Origin: G016234445 sp964438865
Lineage (GTDB): Bacteria; Chloroflexota; Dehalococcoidia; Tepidiformales; Tepidiformaceae
Reading direction: 5' to 3'
NCBI GenBank assembly: GCA_964438865.1
Contig: CAYTMI010000009.1
Coordinates: 1-64,000 of the forward strand
Length of the DNA stretch: 64,000 nt
Within the stretch, counting starts at the first letter, position 1. Each line of letters starts with the position of its first letter. A model generated the notes under the pieces. That model searched no databases, was not told where the DNA came from, and saw only the letters and a list, made by a program, of their open reading frames with translations. This document shows, in pieces, positions 49,597 through 58,430 of the stretch. The position numbers and the translations under genes are program-made.

Positions 49597-50385
49597 CTAC
49601 GCGGGATTTCCCGGATGAGCGGCTTTCAGGAATTCGAGGACCACGCGGTTCCACTCGTCTGCCGCTTCGAAGAAGGCCGAGTGGCCCGCGCCCGAAATCT
49701 CGTGCACGCGTGACCCTGCGACCAGTCCGTTGGCTTCACGGATCATCGCCGGCGAGGTGATCATGTCGTGCTCGCCGACCACAAAGAGCACGGGCGTGCC
49801 TGTCGCGACAATCGCCTGGTGCATGCTCCCCTTGTAGGCCGCTGGCGGCCGCCCGAGGAGCCCCTTCGGCCGTGGCGGGTTGAGGGCGTTCACCTGCCGG
49901 TAGAGGAACGCCAGCCCCGGGTTCGCCTGTTCGAACGCGGGCGCGAGCGCGTACTCGCGCAGGCTTCCATTGCCGCGCTCGTCCCGCAATTCGTCCTGTA
50001 GTTCCCGCACCCGGTCGTTCGTTGCGCCCGCCGTGGTCCCGCAGAGCACCATCGACCGCACCTTGTGGGGGGCGAGCCGGACCAGCCCGGCCACCGCCCT
50101 CCCGCCCATGGACTGCGCGACGACGTGGGCGCGGTCCACCCGGAGATGGTCCAGCAGGGCAACGAGGTCGGTCCCGAGGGTCCAGCGGCCGGCGCCCATG
50201 TCGCCGCGGCTCAGGCCCCAGCCGCGGGCGTCGTAGACGGTGCAGCGGTAGTGCGGGGCGAAGGCGCTCAGTTGCTGCCACCAGGAGAGGTGGTTCCCGC
50301 CGGCGCCGTGGAGGAAGACCACGTCCGGGCCAGTCCCGTGCTGTTCGTAGTAGAGGCTGGCGCCGTTGACGCGGGCGTAGGGCAT
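49597..50385 (-). CDS. Alpha/beta hydrolase
   Basis: Predicted 262 residues. The oxyanion strand VVFLHGAGGNHLSW, nucleophile elbow VAQSMGGRAVAG (Ser), acid in VGEHDMIT, and terminal His in ISGAGHSAFFE form a complete catalytic triad of the esterase, epoxide or lactone hydrolase type. Cytoplasmic. The ATG at 50385 is six bases behind TAGACT with no ribosome-binding site, so it has a leaderless single-gene unit. It lies downstream of leuB on the same strand but is unlikely to share its function. Substrate unknown. Confidence 0.88.
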   Translation of the reverse strand: MPYARVNGASLYYEQHGTGPDVVFLHGAGGNHLSWWQQLSAFAPHYRCTVYDARGWGLSRGDMGAGRWTLGTDLVALLDHLRVDRAHVVAQSMGGRAVAGLVRLAPHKVRSMVLCGTTAGATNDRVRELQDELRDERGNGSLREYALAPAFEQANPGLAFLYRQVNALNPPRPKGLLGRPPAAYKGSMHQAIVATGTPVLFVVGEHDMITSPAMIREANGLVAGSRVHEISGAGHSAFFEAADEWNRVVLEFLKAAHPGNPA

Positions 50386-50391
50386 GTCCGA

Positions 50392-50397
50392 AGTCTA
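50392..50397 (-). promoter_or_regulatory. -10 box (TAGACT) of leaderless hydrolase transcript
   Basis: Minus strand GGTAGACT, then TCGGAC, then ATG: both the GG extension and the six-base gap agree with the window's pattern. Confidence 0.65.
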
Positions 50398-50418
50398 CCG
50401 GCAGGGGACGACCCGCTG

Positions 50419-51507
50419 CTACACGCGCTCCGCGACCAGGGTGCCCATCTTTCGCGTGTCGACGACGGTGGTGCCGGAGCCGGCGATGTCTGGGGTCCGG
50501 TAGCCATCGACGATGACGGCGTCGACAGCCGCTTCGATCGCCGCCGCCTCGGCTTCGCGCCCGAGCGAGAGCCGGAGCATCATCGCCGCGCTCAGGATCA
50601 TCGCCAGCGGGTTCGCCTTGCCTTGCCCGGTGATGTCCGGGGCACTGCCGTGGATGGGCTCGTAGAGGCCAATTCCCGTTCCGTCCTTGCGGCGCCGGCC
50701 AAGGCTCGCCGATGGCATCATCCCCATCGACCCCGCGAGCATCGCCGCCTCGTCCGTCAGGATGTCGCCAAACATGTTCTCGGTGACGATGACGTCGAAG
50801 CTGGCCGGGCGCCGCAGGAGGTGCATCGCGCAGGCATCGACGAGCAGGTGGTCCAGCGTCACGTCGGGGTACTCGCGCCCGACTTCGGTCGCGACTTCCC
50901 GCCAGAGCTGCCCGGTGCGGAGGACGTTCGCCTTGTCGACGCTCGTCACCTTGTTCCGGCGCTGGCGCGCCAGCTGGAAGGCGACGTGGCAGATACGCAC
51001 GATCTCCTTTTCGCTGTAGCGAAGGGTGTCGACACCCTGCCGGCCCTCGGCATTCGTCCAGCGCTTCTTCGGCTTGCCGAAGTAGAGGCCGCCGGTCAGT
51101 TCGCGGATCACGACCATGTCCGTGCCCTGGAGCACTTCTGGCTTGAGGGTGCTGCCGCCGAGGAGGAGGGGGTGGACGCGCACGGGGCGGAGGTTCGCGA
51201 ACAGCCCGAGTTGCTTCCGCATCCCCAGGATCGCGTCTTCGGGGCGTACCTTCGCCTGGGGGTCGTCCCACTTGGGGCCGCCGACCGCGCCGAAGAGCAC
51301 CGCGGCGGACTGTTTCGCCTTCGCGACCGTCTCATCGCGGAGGGCCGTGCCGTAGGCGTCGATGGATGCGCCGCCAAGCTTCTCCTCGTCGTAAACGAAC
51401 TCGTGGCTGAAGCGGCGCTCGATCCGGGCGAGCACTTTCGTCGCTTCTTCCATCACTTCGGGGCCAATGCCGTCGCCAGGGGTCAGGAGGATGCGGAAGG
51501 TAGACAT
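50419..51507 (-). CDS. leuB: 3-isopropylmalate dehydrogenase
   Basis: Predicted 362-residue NAD-dependent decarboxylating dehydrogenase of leucine synthesis. LTPGDGIGPEVMEEA is the family start. LRPVRVHP and VVIRELTGGLYFGKP are substrate-site segments, SVDKANVLRTGQLWREV holds the catalytic Lys, and VTENMFGDILTDEAAMLAGSMGMMPSA plus PIHGSAPDITGQGKANPLAMI are diagnostic of LeuB as opposed to isocitrate dehydrogenase. leuA, leuC and leuD are not in the window, although ilvBN lies 1 kb away. The ATG at 51507 is six bases behind TAATGT. Confidence 0.96.
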   Translation of the reverse strand: MSTFRILLTPGDGIGPEVMEEATKVLARIERRFSHEFVYDEEKLGGASIDAYGTALRDETVAKAKQSAAVLFGAVGGPKWDDPQAKVRPEDAILGMRKQLGLFANLRPVRVHPLLLGGSTLKPEVLQGTDMVVIRELTGGLYFGKPKKRWTNAEGRQGVDTLRYSEKEIVRICHVAFQLARQRRNKVTSVDKANVLRTGQLWREVATEVGREYPDVTLDHLLVDACAMHLLRRPASFDVIVTENMFGDILTDEAAMLAGSMGMMPSASLGRRRKDGTGIGLYEPIHGSAPDITGQGKANPLAMILSAAMMLRLSLGREAEAAAIEAAVDAVIVDGYRTPDIAGSGTTVVDTRKMGTLVAERV

Positions 51508-51513
51508 TCGGCC

Positions 51514-51519
51514 ACATTA
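51514..51519 (-). promoter_or_regulatory. -10 box (TAATGT) of leaderless leuB transcript
   Basis: Minus strand TAATGT, GGCCGA, ATG. No ribosome-binding site lies between, in keeping with a leaderless mRNA. Confidence 0.6.
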
Positions 51520-51622
51520 GAGAGCGGCGGCCGAAAGGGAAAGTAGACAGGCCCTCGCGGTTCGCTTGCGCCCGCCGCCCGCCCGCCCCACCATCCGTTG
51601 ACTAACTCGCCGCAGGTGTCGC

Positions 51623-52081
51623 ATGTCCGTCGAAGAGCAACTCGCCACGCTCGGTTCACCCTTGCCGCTGGTCTTCCCGCCGGCAGCCAACTACGTGGGG
51701 GCGGCCCGCACAGGGAACCTCGTCTTCGTCTCCGGGCACGGGCCTCGCCTGGCCGACGGCTCTTACGTTACCGGCAAGCTCGGACGCGAGCGCACCCTCG
51801 AAGAGGGCTACGAGGCCGCGAGGCTCACCGTCCTCGCCTGCCTGGCATCGCTGAAGGCAGAAATCGGCGACCTCGACCGCGTGACGCGCATCGTCAAGCT
51901 CCTCGGCATGGTCAACTGCACCGAGGACTTCCAGGACCAGCCCGCGGTGATCAACGGCGCCTCCGACCTCCTCGTAGCGGCCTTCGGCGACCGGGGCAAG
52001 CACGCCCGCTCGGCCGTCGGCATGCAGATGCTCCCCTTCAACATCTCGGTGGAAATCGAAATGGTGGTCGAAGTCGAGTAG
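51623..52081 (+). CDS. RidA/YjgF-like protein
   Basis: Predicted 152 residues, the longer RidA-like subgroup with GNLVFVSGHGPRLADGSYVTGKLG, EEGYEAARLTVLACLASLKAEIGDLDRVTRIVK-type helix and ending NISVEIEMVVEVE. The archetypal catalytic Arg is not in its usual place, as in many Rid5-7 proteins. It lies just before ilvBN. Classical RidA protects branched-chain amino acid synthesis by hydrolysing reactive enamines, so the location is suggestive but not proof. ATG at 51623 with GCAGG upstream. Confidence 0.82.
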   Translation: MSVEEQLATLGSPLPLVFPPAANYVGAARTGNLVFVSGHGPRLADGSYVTGKLGRERTLEEGYEAARLTVLACLASLKAEIGDLDRVTRIVKLLGMVNCTEDFQDQPAVINGASDLLVAAFGDRGKHARSAVGMQMLPFNISVEIEMVVEVE

Positions 52082-52120
52082 CGGGGGCGCGATGTCCTTC
52101 ACCTAACGTTGGTTTCGCGG

Positions 52121-52312
52121 TACTCTGGAATCCTGCGGCTTACGTCGGAGGGTTCGGGCTTACCGGCCTGCCCCTCTTGCCTTCAGCCTCCGGGATACGG
52201 CTCCTCTGCCGTCCTGGTGGCAGCCACGACCGAATGGCGTGGCGGGCACCGGCCACCCCTCACCGGGGAAGCGCCGGGTACGAATCTCACGGGGCCGCGA
52301 AGAGGTTCTCCC
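52121..52312 (+). promoter_or_regulatory. Promoter box and long leader upstream of ilvB
   Basis: GGTACTCT at 52119-52126 fits the recurrent -10 box and would give a leader of about 180 nt before the ilvB ATG. No gene fits the stretch 52082-52312. Several GC-rich inverted segments occur (for example GCACCGGCC near 52245 and CACCGGGGAAGCGCCGGG just after), so attenuation is possible. I could not find a T-box consensus or a convincing leader peptide. Confidence 0.4.
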
Positions 52313-54004
52313 ATGGTCCGCATGACTGGCGCCCAAATCCTCCTGGAGTGTCTCCGCAGAGAAGGGATCGACACGATCTTCGGCTACCCCGGCGGCGTCG
52401 TCCTTCCGCTCTACGACACGCTGCCCCAGTTCCCGGAGCTTCGCCACATCCTCGTCCGCCACGAACAGGGTGCCGCGCACATGGCCGACGGCTACGCTCG
52501 CGCGAGCGGCCGAATCGGCGTCTGCCTTGCCACCAGCGGTCCCGGCGCGACGAACCTGGTCACGGGCATCTGCACGGCGTGGATGGACTCGACGCCGATG
52601 CTCGTCCTAACCGGCAACGTCGCCCGCACGCTCCTCGGCAAGGACGGATTCCAGGAAGCCGACATAACCGGCATCACCCATTCGATCACCAAGCACAATT
52701 ACCTGGTGATGAAGGCCGAAGACATCGCCCTCGCCGTCCGCGAAGCGGTGCACATCGCCACGACCGGCCGTCCCGGCCCCGTGCTCGTGGACATCCCGAA
52801 GGACGTGTTCCAGGAAGAGGCAGAGTTCGAGTGGCCCGAGCAGATCAACCTGCGCGGCTACAAGCCCAACACCGAAGGCCACCCCGGTATGATCCGGCGC
52901 GCCGCCGAACTCATCGACCAGGCAAAGCGGCCAATCATCATCTCGGGGCATGGGGTGATCTGGGGCGACGCCCACAACGAACTCGTGGAGCTCGCCGAGA
53001 AGGCCCAGGTCCCGGTGATCACCACCTTCCTCGGGATTGGCGGGTTCCCCGAAAGCCACGTCCTCAGCTACGGCTGGCTGGGCATGCACGGCATGTTCTA
53101 TGCGAACCGCGCCGCGGACAACGCCGACCTCGTCATCGGCATCGGCATGCGCTTCGACGACCGCGCGATGGGACGTTTCTCCGGCTTCAACCCCGGCGTG
53201 AAGATCATCCATATCGACATCGACCCCGCCGAGATTGGCAAGAACTTCCCCACCACCGTCCCAATCGTCGGCGACGCCAAGAACGTGCTGCCCCGGCTCA
53301 TGGAGCAGGTCCACCCGCAATCTCGCTCCGAGTGGATCAAGTGGATCGACAACGAGCGCGAACTCCACCCCAGCCTCCACATCCGCGAAACCCGCCGGCT
53401 TCTGCCCCAGTACGTGGTGCGTTCGATCTACGAAGAGACGGGGGGCAACGCCACCATCGTCACCGGCGTCGGCCAGCACCAGATGTTCGCCGGGCAGCAC
53501 TACTTCTACGAACGTCCGCGCCAGCTCATCAGCTCCGGCGGTCTCGGCACCATGGGCTTTGAACTTCCGGGCGCGATTGGGGCGCAGGTCGCCACACCGG
53601 ACGCCGAAGTCTGGGCGATTTGCGGCGACGGCAGCTTCCAGATGACCCTGCACGAACTCGCCGTGCTCGTGGATGAACGCCTGCCGGTGAAGATGGCCAT
53701 CTTCAACAATGGCTACCTCGGCATGGTCCGCCAGTGGCAGGAGCTCTTCTACGACCGCAACTTCGTCTCCGTCGCTGTTACCCAACCGGACTTCGTCAAG
53801 CTTGCCGACGCCTATGGCATTCGCGCGCTCCGCGTGAACACCAAGGCCGAGGTGCACGACGCCATCCGCACCGCCCGCGAGTACGACGGCCCCTTCCTCA
53901 TCGACTTCCAGATCGACCAGGAAGAGAACGTCTGGCCGATGGTGCCGGCTGGCGCGTCGCTCTCGGAGACCATCGAAGCCCCGGAAGAGGAGCTCGCGCG
54001 ATGA
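52313..54004 (+). CDS. ilvB: Acetolactate synthase large (catalytic) subunit
   Basis: Predicted 563-residue thiamine-diphosphate enzyme that condenses two pyruvates, or pyruvate and 2-oxobutyrate, in valine, leucine and isoleucine synthesis. The N-terminal domain has TIFGYPGGVVLPLYD and the catalytic Glu51 in RHEQGAAHMADGYARASG. The central FAD domain has MRFDDRAMGRFS, and the thiamine motif GDGSFQMTLHELAVL with IFNNGYLGMVRQWQ completes the C-terminal domain. I chose the ATG at 52313 because AGAGG lies eight bases upstream and the family begins here; the frame extends further upstream without support. It overlaps ilvN by four bases. Confidence 0.96.
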   Translation: MVRMTGAQILLECLRREGIDTIFGYPGGVVLPLYDTLPQFPELRHILVRHEQGAAHMADGYARASGRIGVCLATSGPGATNLVTGICTAWMDSTPMLVLTGNVARTLLGKDGFQEADITGITHSITKHNYLVMKAEDIALAVREAVHIATTGRPGPVLVDIPKDVFQEEAEFEWPEQINLRGYKPNTEGHPGMIRRAAELIDQAKRPIIISGHGVIWGDAHNELVELAEKAQVPVITTFLGIGGFPESHVLSYGWLGMHGMFYANRAADNADLVIGIGMRFDDRAMGRFSGFNPGVKIIHIDIDPAEIGKNFPTTVPIVGDAKNVLPRLMEQVHPQSRSEWIKWIDNERELHPSLHIRETRRLLPQYVVRSIYEETGGNATIVTGVGQHQMFAGQHYFYERPRQLISSGGLGTMGFELPGAIGAQVATPDAEVWAICGDGSFQMTLHELAVLVDERLPVKMAIFNNGYLGMVRQWQELFYDRNFVSVAVTQPDFVKLADAYGIRALRVNTKAEVHDAIRTAREYDGPFLIDFQIDQEENVWPMVPAGASLSETIEAPEEELAR

Positions 54005-54621
54005 GCACGACGACGACAAGCGGTTCCCGCCCCCGCCACAATCACACCGTCCACACGGTGGTCGCGATCGTGGAGGACAAGCCGGGCGTGCTCATGCGCG
54101 TCTCCAGCCTCTTCCGCCGCCGCGGCTTCAACATCGAATCCCTGACCGTGGGTCCGACGGAAGAACGCGGCCTCAGCCGGATGACCATCGTCGTGGACGG
54201 CGAAAGCGCCCCGGTGGAGCAGGTCGAAAAGCAGCTCTACAAGCTCATCGACGTCGTCAAGGTGAGCGATCTTTCGCAAGAAGACATCGTCGCCCGCGAA
54301 CTGGCGCTCATCAAGGTGCGCTGCAACAACGTGAACCGCCACGAACTGCTCGACATCGCCAACGTCTTCCGGGCGGACATCGTCGACATGGCCACGAATT
54401 CGATCATCCTCCAGGTGGTCGGGGACGTGGACAAGATCGACGGGCTCATCAAGATGTGTGAGCCCTACGGAATTCGCGAACTGAGCCGCACGGGGCGGAT
54501 GGCGATGGTCCGGGGCGCCAAGACCACCAACGTCCATGACAAAGAGCCGGAGAAGATCGCGAAGATCCATGCCAGCCAGGGCCGCCGTGTGGGGGGCGAA
54601 CTCCCCTTCAGCAGCGACTGA
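54001..54621 (+). CDS. ilvN: Acetolactate synthase small (regulatory) subunit
   Basis: Predicted 206 residues. The N-terminal ACT domain (about residues 18-95) contains IVEDKPGVLMRVSSLFRRRGFNIESLTVG, the valine-binding type, and a C-terminal ALS-SS domain has ELALIKVRCNN, IILQVVGDVDKIDGLI and YGIRELSRTGRMAMVRG. The pair gives feedback inhibition to IlvB. An N-terminal extension of about 15 polar residues and a tail rich in Lys and Ser are additions to the family core. ATG overlaps the ilvB stop (ATGA). Confidence 0.96.
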   Translation: MSTTTTSGSRPRHNHTVHTVVAIVEDKPGVLMRVSSLFRRRGFNIESLTVGPTEERGLSRMTIVVDGESAPVEQVEKQLYKLIDVVKVSDLSQEDIVARELALIKVRCNNVNRHELLDIANVFRADIVDMATNSIILQVVGDVDKIDGLIKMCEPYGIRELSRTGRMAMVRGAKTTNVHDKEPEKIAKIHASQGRRVGGELPFSSD

Positions 54622-54637
54622 AGCGACAAGGGACGAC

Positions 54638-54670
54638 CAGCCCCCAAAACGCGCGACCGTTCGGGGGCTG
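54638..54670 (+). terminator. Probable terminator hairpin after ilvN
   Basis: CAGCCCCC and GGGGGCTG form an 8-bp stem around an 18-nt loop, 16 nt past the ilvN stop. The T-run is weak. Confidence 0.5.
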
Positions 54671-54690
54671 CCATCCTTGATCGCGGTGGT

Positions 54691-54696
54691 TACACT
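54691..54696 (+). promoter_or_regulatory. -10 box (TACACT) of leaderless PAP2 transcript
   Basis: GGTTACACT, then GGCGGG, then GTG at 54703. A six-base gap to a GTG start. Confidence 0.6.
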
Positions 54697-54702
54697 GGCG
54701 GG

Positions 54703-55518
54703 GTGGAGCAGCAAGCCCCCGGTCCTCCGACTCCGGTGCCCACAGGGGCTGCTGGCAGGTCCCGGCGCCGCGCCGCGCTTGAATTCGGCCGCGAACTGGT
54801 GGTGGTGCTCGCCGCGATAGCCGTCTACTTCCTCGTCCGCGGCCTCACCGAAGGCAGCAAGGACGACGCCCTCCGGAACGCACGCTGGCTCCTGGACTTC
54901 GAGCGCGCGACCTGGATGGCCTGGGAAGATGAAGGGCAGGACCTGATCATCGGCCGGCAGTCGATGGTGACACTCTTCAACTGGGTCTACATGTACGGCC
55001 ACTGGCCCGTGATCGCGGTAGTGGGGTTGTGGCTCTACCTGCGGCGGCCGCAGATGTTCTTCCTGGTCCGGAACGCCTGCCTGATTTCGGGCGCGTTCGG
55101 GATCCTGGTCTTCGCGACCTTCCCGGTGGCCCCCCCCCGCTTGTTGGGCAGCGAGTTCGTCGACACGGTCACGCTCCATTCCAAAGCCTACCGGGTGCTC
55201 CAACCGCCTGCGTTCGTGAACCAATACGCCGCCCTGCCGAGCCTGCATTTCGGCTGGAACATGTTGGTCGGCTGGGCGCTCATCCGGGAAGGCCGCTACT
55301 TGCCGGTGAGGCTGTTCGGCTGGGTGCTGCCTGTGCTCATGGCGCTGGCGATCGTGCTCACGGCCAACCACTTCATTGTCGATGGGTTCGCCGGTGCGGC
55401 GGTGGCCTTCGCAGGACTGTGGATAGCGATCCGCCTCCGCCGGATCAAGCTCCCCTCGCAGGTCTCGGCCTGGTTCTGGGGCGACGCCGAGGTCCCGGAC
55501 GCAAAGGCAGCCGCGTGA
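54703..55518 (+). CDS. PAP2 superfamily phosphatase, inositol-phosphorylceramide synthase (AUR1)-like type
   Basis: Predicted 271-residue membrane protein with about six helices. The conserved motifs PSLHFGWNM and TANHFIVDGFAGAAVAF are the second and third catalytic motifs (two His and Asp) of the PAP2_3 group related to AUR1-type phosphotransferases. It could remove or transfer phospho-head groups on lipids at the outer face of the membrane. The following gene, overlapping by four bases, encodes a glycerophosphodiesterase-like protein, so a lipid turnover pair is likely. The long C-terminal cytoplasmic tail is not conserved. Confidence 0.85.
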   Translation: MEQQAPGPPTPVPTGAAGRSRRRAALEFGRELVVVLAAIAVYFLVRGLTEGSKDDALRNARWLLDFERATWMAWEDEGQDLIIGRQSMVTLFNWVYMYGHWPVIAVVGLWLYLRRPQMFFLVRNACLISGAFGILVFATFPVAPPRLLGSEFVDTVTLHSKAYRVLQPPAFVNQYAALPSLHFGWNMLVGWALIREGRYLPVRLFGWVLPVLMALAIVLTANHFIVDGFAGAAVAFAGLWIAIRLRRIKLPSQVSAWFWGDAEVPDAKAAA

Positions 55519-56198
55519 ACCTGCCGCCGCTCTTCGTGGTTGCCCATCGCGCCGGGAACACCATCGCCGGACTCCGCGCTGCCGAAGAGGCCGGGGCCGA
55601 CATCGTCGAAGCCGATGTCTGGGCCCGGCGGGGCGCCCTTGAAGTCCGTCACCTCAAGACCATGGGGCCGATACCCATCCTCTGGGACCGATGGAAGCTG
55701 GCGCCCGGCTGGACTCCGCGGCTGTCGTTGGCCGAACTTGTCGGCGCCGCAAGCCCTTCGACCGAGTTGCTGCTGGACCTGAAGGGTACGGACCCTCTCT
55801 TGCCCGTGATGGTTGCCGAGACGATGGCAGAGGAGGCTCCCGGGCGCGCCTACGCGGTGTGTTCCCGTAACTGGGACTTGCTTGAAGAGTTCCGCCACTA
55901 CCCGGCGGTGAGGGTGCTCCATTCCGTGGGCAGCCCCGGGCAACTTCGCACGGTCTGGAGCCGGCTCAGCTGGCACGATGACCACGCGATATCGATCCAT
56001 CGCCGGCTGCTGAGCGCTGCTGCCGTCGCCGCCCTCAAGGAGAAGGCATCGGCGGTGGTGACCTGGCCGGTCAACAACGTTGCTCACCTGGAAGAGGTCG
56101 CCGGCTGGGGCGTCGACGGCGTCACCACCGATAGCCTGGCGCTGCTACGCGTCGTCCACAGCCTGCGAAGCGGCCCGCCGCCCCGCCTCCTGAGCTGA
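55515..56198 (+). CDS. Glycerophosphodiester phosphodiesterase family protein
   Basis: Predicted 227 residues. The family start VVAHRAGNTIAGLRAAEEAGADIVEADV retains the His-Arg pair and the Glu-Asp metal ligands, although the usual P-E-N Glu is replaced by NT. Later, ELLLDLKG supplies the catalytic barrel strand, and VVTWPVNNVAHLEEVAGWGVDGVTTD is the typical C-terminal end. It is closer to active GDPD enzymes than the protein at 9682. GTG start overlaps the PAP2 stop (GTGA). Cytoplasmic, with no signal peptide. Confidence 0.85.
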   Translation: MNLPPLFVVAHRAGNTIAGLRAAEEAGADIVEADVWARRGALEVRHLKTMGPIPILWDRWKLAPGWTPRLSLAELVGAASPSTELLLDLKGTDPLLPVMVAETMAEEAPGRAYAVCSRNWDLLEEFRHYPAVRVLHSVGSPGQLRTVWSRLSWHDDHAISIHRRLLSAAAVAALKEKASAVVTWPVNNVAHLEEVAGWGVDGVTTDSLALLRVVHSLRSGPPPRLLS

Positions 56199-56202
56199 CC
56201 CC

Positions 56203-56988
56203 TCAGACGCCGAGAGCCCGCGCCAGCGTCTCCAGTGCCTCACGCGCTTCTTCTGTGGACCGCAACATGAGGTCGGCCAACTCGAGGATGGCGGCGGGTG
56301 TCTCCGGGCCCCCGGCCACCCCGACGATCATCGTCGCCACCAACTCTGACTGGAGGCCGCGGACCGCCCGGAACATGGCGACATCGGTTTCGTCGTCGCC
56401 CATTGCAATCACAGTCTTCGGCCGGTAGTGCTTGACGATCGCGAGCACGGCGCGATCCTTGCCGCCACGCGCGTCCGGCAGCACCTCCAGCACCATCCGG
56501 CCTTCGCGGAGCCGCAGTCCCTTGGGCAGCGACTCAAGGGCCTTCCGCAACGGCGCCTCGAGCTCCGGGGTCTGGCGGTAGTGGAAGGCTGTGGATATCG
56601 CCTTCCTTTCGACGTGGAGGTAGGCGCTCGGCACCGCCGAGACGACCTGCTGCTCGATCCGTTCGAGTGCTGCCGCCAGTCCCAGGCGGTCGACCCCGGG
56701 CAGCAGTCCGTCGGGCCCGCTCGTCTCCAGACCATGGCTCCCTACGATGGTCACGCCGTCGCAGGGGACCATCCGGCGGGCGGTGTTCAGATCCCTCCCC
56801 GTGATCACGGCGACTCTCGCCGCCGGGGCCAGCCGGTCGAGCACTGCGAGCGTCGAGGCCGGTACCCGGGCTTCCGACGGCTGTTCGACGATCGGCGCCA
56901 GCGTCCCGTCCAGGTCGGTGGCGATGAGGAAAGGTCCGCGGCCGCCGGCGACTGCCCGCAACTGCTCGATCGCCGCCATCGTCAACAC
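56203..56988 (-). CDS. otsB: Trehalose-6-phosphate phosphatase
   Basis: Predicted 261-residue HAD-superfamily phosphatase that releases trehalose from trehalose 6-phosphate. Motif I is FLIATDLDGTLAPIV (nucleophile Asp and acid Asp), motif II VITGRD, and the C-terminal motif AMGDDETDVAMFRAV holds the metal ligands. GSHGLETSGPDG is the OtsB substrate-cap segment. GTG at 56988 with GGAGG seven bases upstream, starting inside the last codons of otsA (7-nt overlap), so the two are translated together. Confidence 0.92.
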   Translation of the reverse strand: MLTMAAIEQLRAVAGGRGPFLIATDLDGTLAPIVEQPSEARVPASTLAVLDRLAPAARVAVITGRDLNTARRMVPCDGVTIVGSHGLETSGPDGLLPGVDRLGLAAALERIEQQVVSAVPSAYLHVERKAISTAFHYRQTPELEAPLRKALESLPKGLRLREGRMVLEVLPDARGGKDRAVLAIVKHYRPKTVIAMGDDETDVAMFRAVRGLQSELVATMIVGVAGGPETPAAILELADLMLRSTEEAREALETLARALGV

Positions 56989-58424
56989 CGCACGCCCTCC
57001 AGTTCGGAAAGGAACGCGGATGCCCAGGCCCGCGAATCCCGGCGGCGCACCTCGGCGATGAGCCGTTCGCTGACTCTGCCGGGTTCGCCGCGAAGGGCGG
57101 CCTCAAGCGTCGCATCCATGCTCGTCGCGTCGAGCGGGTCCACAGGGACAAGGCCATCCAGTTCGAATCCGGGGAAGGCCGAGGCCACGCCCGCATCAGC
57201 ACCTGCGATGAGGACGGCGCGCTCGCCGGGCGGGCGCTGGGCCTGGGCGATGGCGGCTTGCAGGGGGACCAGGTTCATCCCGTCGGCCAGCGAAGACGTG
57301 AAGACGACATCCGCTTCCCGTTGGAGCGCGACGACGTCGGGCCAGCCGAGCGCTTCTTCGTAGTGGATCACGCTCACCCCGGCCCGGCGTCCCGCGGCCT
57401 CCGCGATCCCGGCCGCGGCCCGAAGGTTCGATTCGAACCTCGTGTAGGCGTGGACGCCCCGGCGTGTCGGTGCGGCGACGCCCACGTAGTTGAACCGCGC
57501 GCCGCCGTCCAGCAGACGGGCGACGGACCGCATCCTCTCCGGGATCCCCTTCGTGAAGTCCGCGCGTTCCAGTCCGACGACGAGCGGCAGCGACAGATCC
57601 GCGATCTGGTCCATTGCGATGGGAAGTCCGCCCGCTGCCGCCGCCGCATCGACGTCGTCGCAGTCGATGCCGACGGGGCAGACGATGATGCGAGGAAGCG
57701 GACCGGGACCGCCGAACGCCCGCGCCGCCTCCAGCAGCCGATTGCGGTCGCCCTCGCTCTGCACTCCGACAAGGTCGGCCGCGAGGATCCCCTGGGTCCA
57801 TTCGCGAAAGATGTGCATTCCGCGTGGTTCGAGCACGCTCGTGGCGGTCGCGACGTCAGGGTAGGGGGTGTGGAGGAAGAACCCCACCGCCCCGCGGAAG
57901 CCATAGCGGCGAAGGAAAGCCGGCACCAGTGCGAGTTGATAGTCGTGGACCCAGCAGGTCTGGCCGGGCGCTTCGTCGACCGCCGCGGCCGCGAAAAGCT
58001 CGTTCACCCAGCGGTAGGCGTCCCACTGTCCGTCGGAGGGCGTGGCCGGGAGGGGGTAGTAGTCCGTGATGAAGGGGAGCGGCCGCCAGACCAGGTGCAC
58101 AAGCGGCCAGAGAAAGCTGTTCGCGACGGCGCCGTAGTGCCCCTGCCAGGTCGGGTTGTCCAGGTAGATCCGGCGGTGCCGCAAGGGGCCGCGCGGAGTG
58201 GGGACGAATTCGTAGCCTCGGTCGTCGGTCCACGCCCGGTCGCATGCGCCCCGGCCGGCGCCGATCCAGGTGGTGCCTTCGCTGCCATCCCATGGTTCGA
58301 CGAGGGGCCGCAACGCCGCGAGCAGTCCGCCCGGCGGCACCTCGGGCATGGCTCCCCCACCTGGGGGCGTCGCATGGTCGACGAAGGCCCGGTTGGCAAG
58401 GACGATCCGGGGGCGCGGGTCCAT
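56982..58424 (-). CDS. otsA: Trehalose-6-phosphate synthase (GT20)
   Basis: Predicted 480-residue retaining glycosyltransferase joining UDP- or GDP-glucose to glucose 6-phosphate. PGGLLAALRPLV is the N-terminal glycine loop, CWVHDYQLALVPAFLRR contains the family's H-D-Y, GLERADFTKGIPERM has the Arg/Lys phosphate clamp (with ERADF in place of the usual DRLDY), and SLADGMNLVPLQ is the sugar-nucleotide loop. Slightly divergent, so a related sugar-phosphate synthase cannot be ruled out, but the coupled otsB supports trehalose. The ATG is six bases behind TATAGT; the intervening AGGAAG could also act as a ribosome-binding site. Confidence 0.9.
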   Translation of the reverse strand: MDPRPRIVLANRAFVDHATPPGGGAMPEVPPGGLLAALRPLVEPWDGSEGTTWIGAGRGACDRAWTDDRGYEFVPTPRGPLRHRRIYLDNPTWQGHYGAVANSFLWPLVHLVWRPLPFITDYYPLPATPSDGQWDAYRWVNELFAAAAVDEAPGQTCWVHDYQLALVPAFLRRYGFRGAVGFFLHTPYPDVATATSVLEPRGMHIFREWTQGILAADLVGVQSEGDRNRLLEAARAFGGPGPLPRIIVCPVGIDCDDVDAAAAAGGLPIAMDQIADLSLPLVVGLERADFTKGIPERMRSVARLLDGGARFNYVGVAAPTRRGVHAYTRFESNLRAAAGIAEAAGRRAGVSVIHYEEALGWPDVVALQREADVVFTSSLADGMNLVPLQAAIAQAQRPPGERAVLIAGADAGVASAFPGFELDGLVPVDPLDATSMDATLEAALRGEPGRVSERLIAEVRRRDSRAWASAFLSELEGVRC

Positions 58425-58430
58425 CTTCCT

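Noticed and set aside
52160..52312. Possible T-box riboswitch before ilvB
   Set aside because: I looked for the AGGGTGGNACCGCG element. The nearest stretch (GTGGCGGGCACCGG) breaks the spacing and no specifier loop could be placed.
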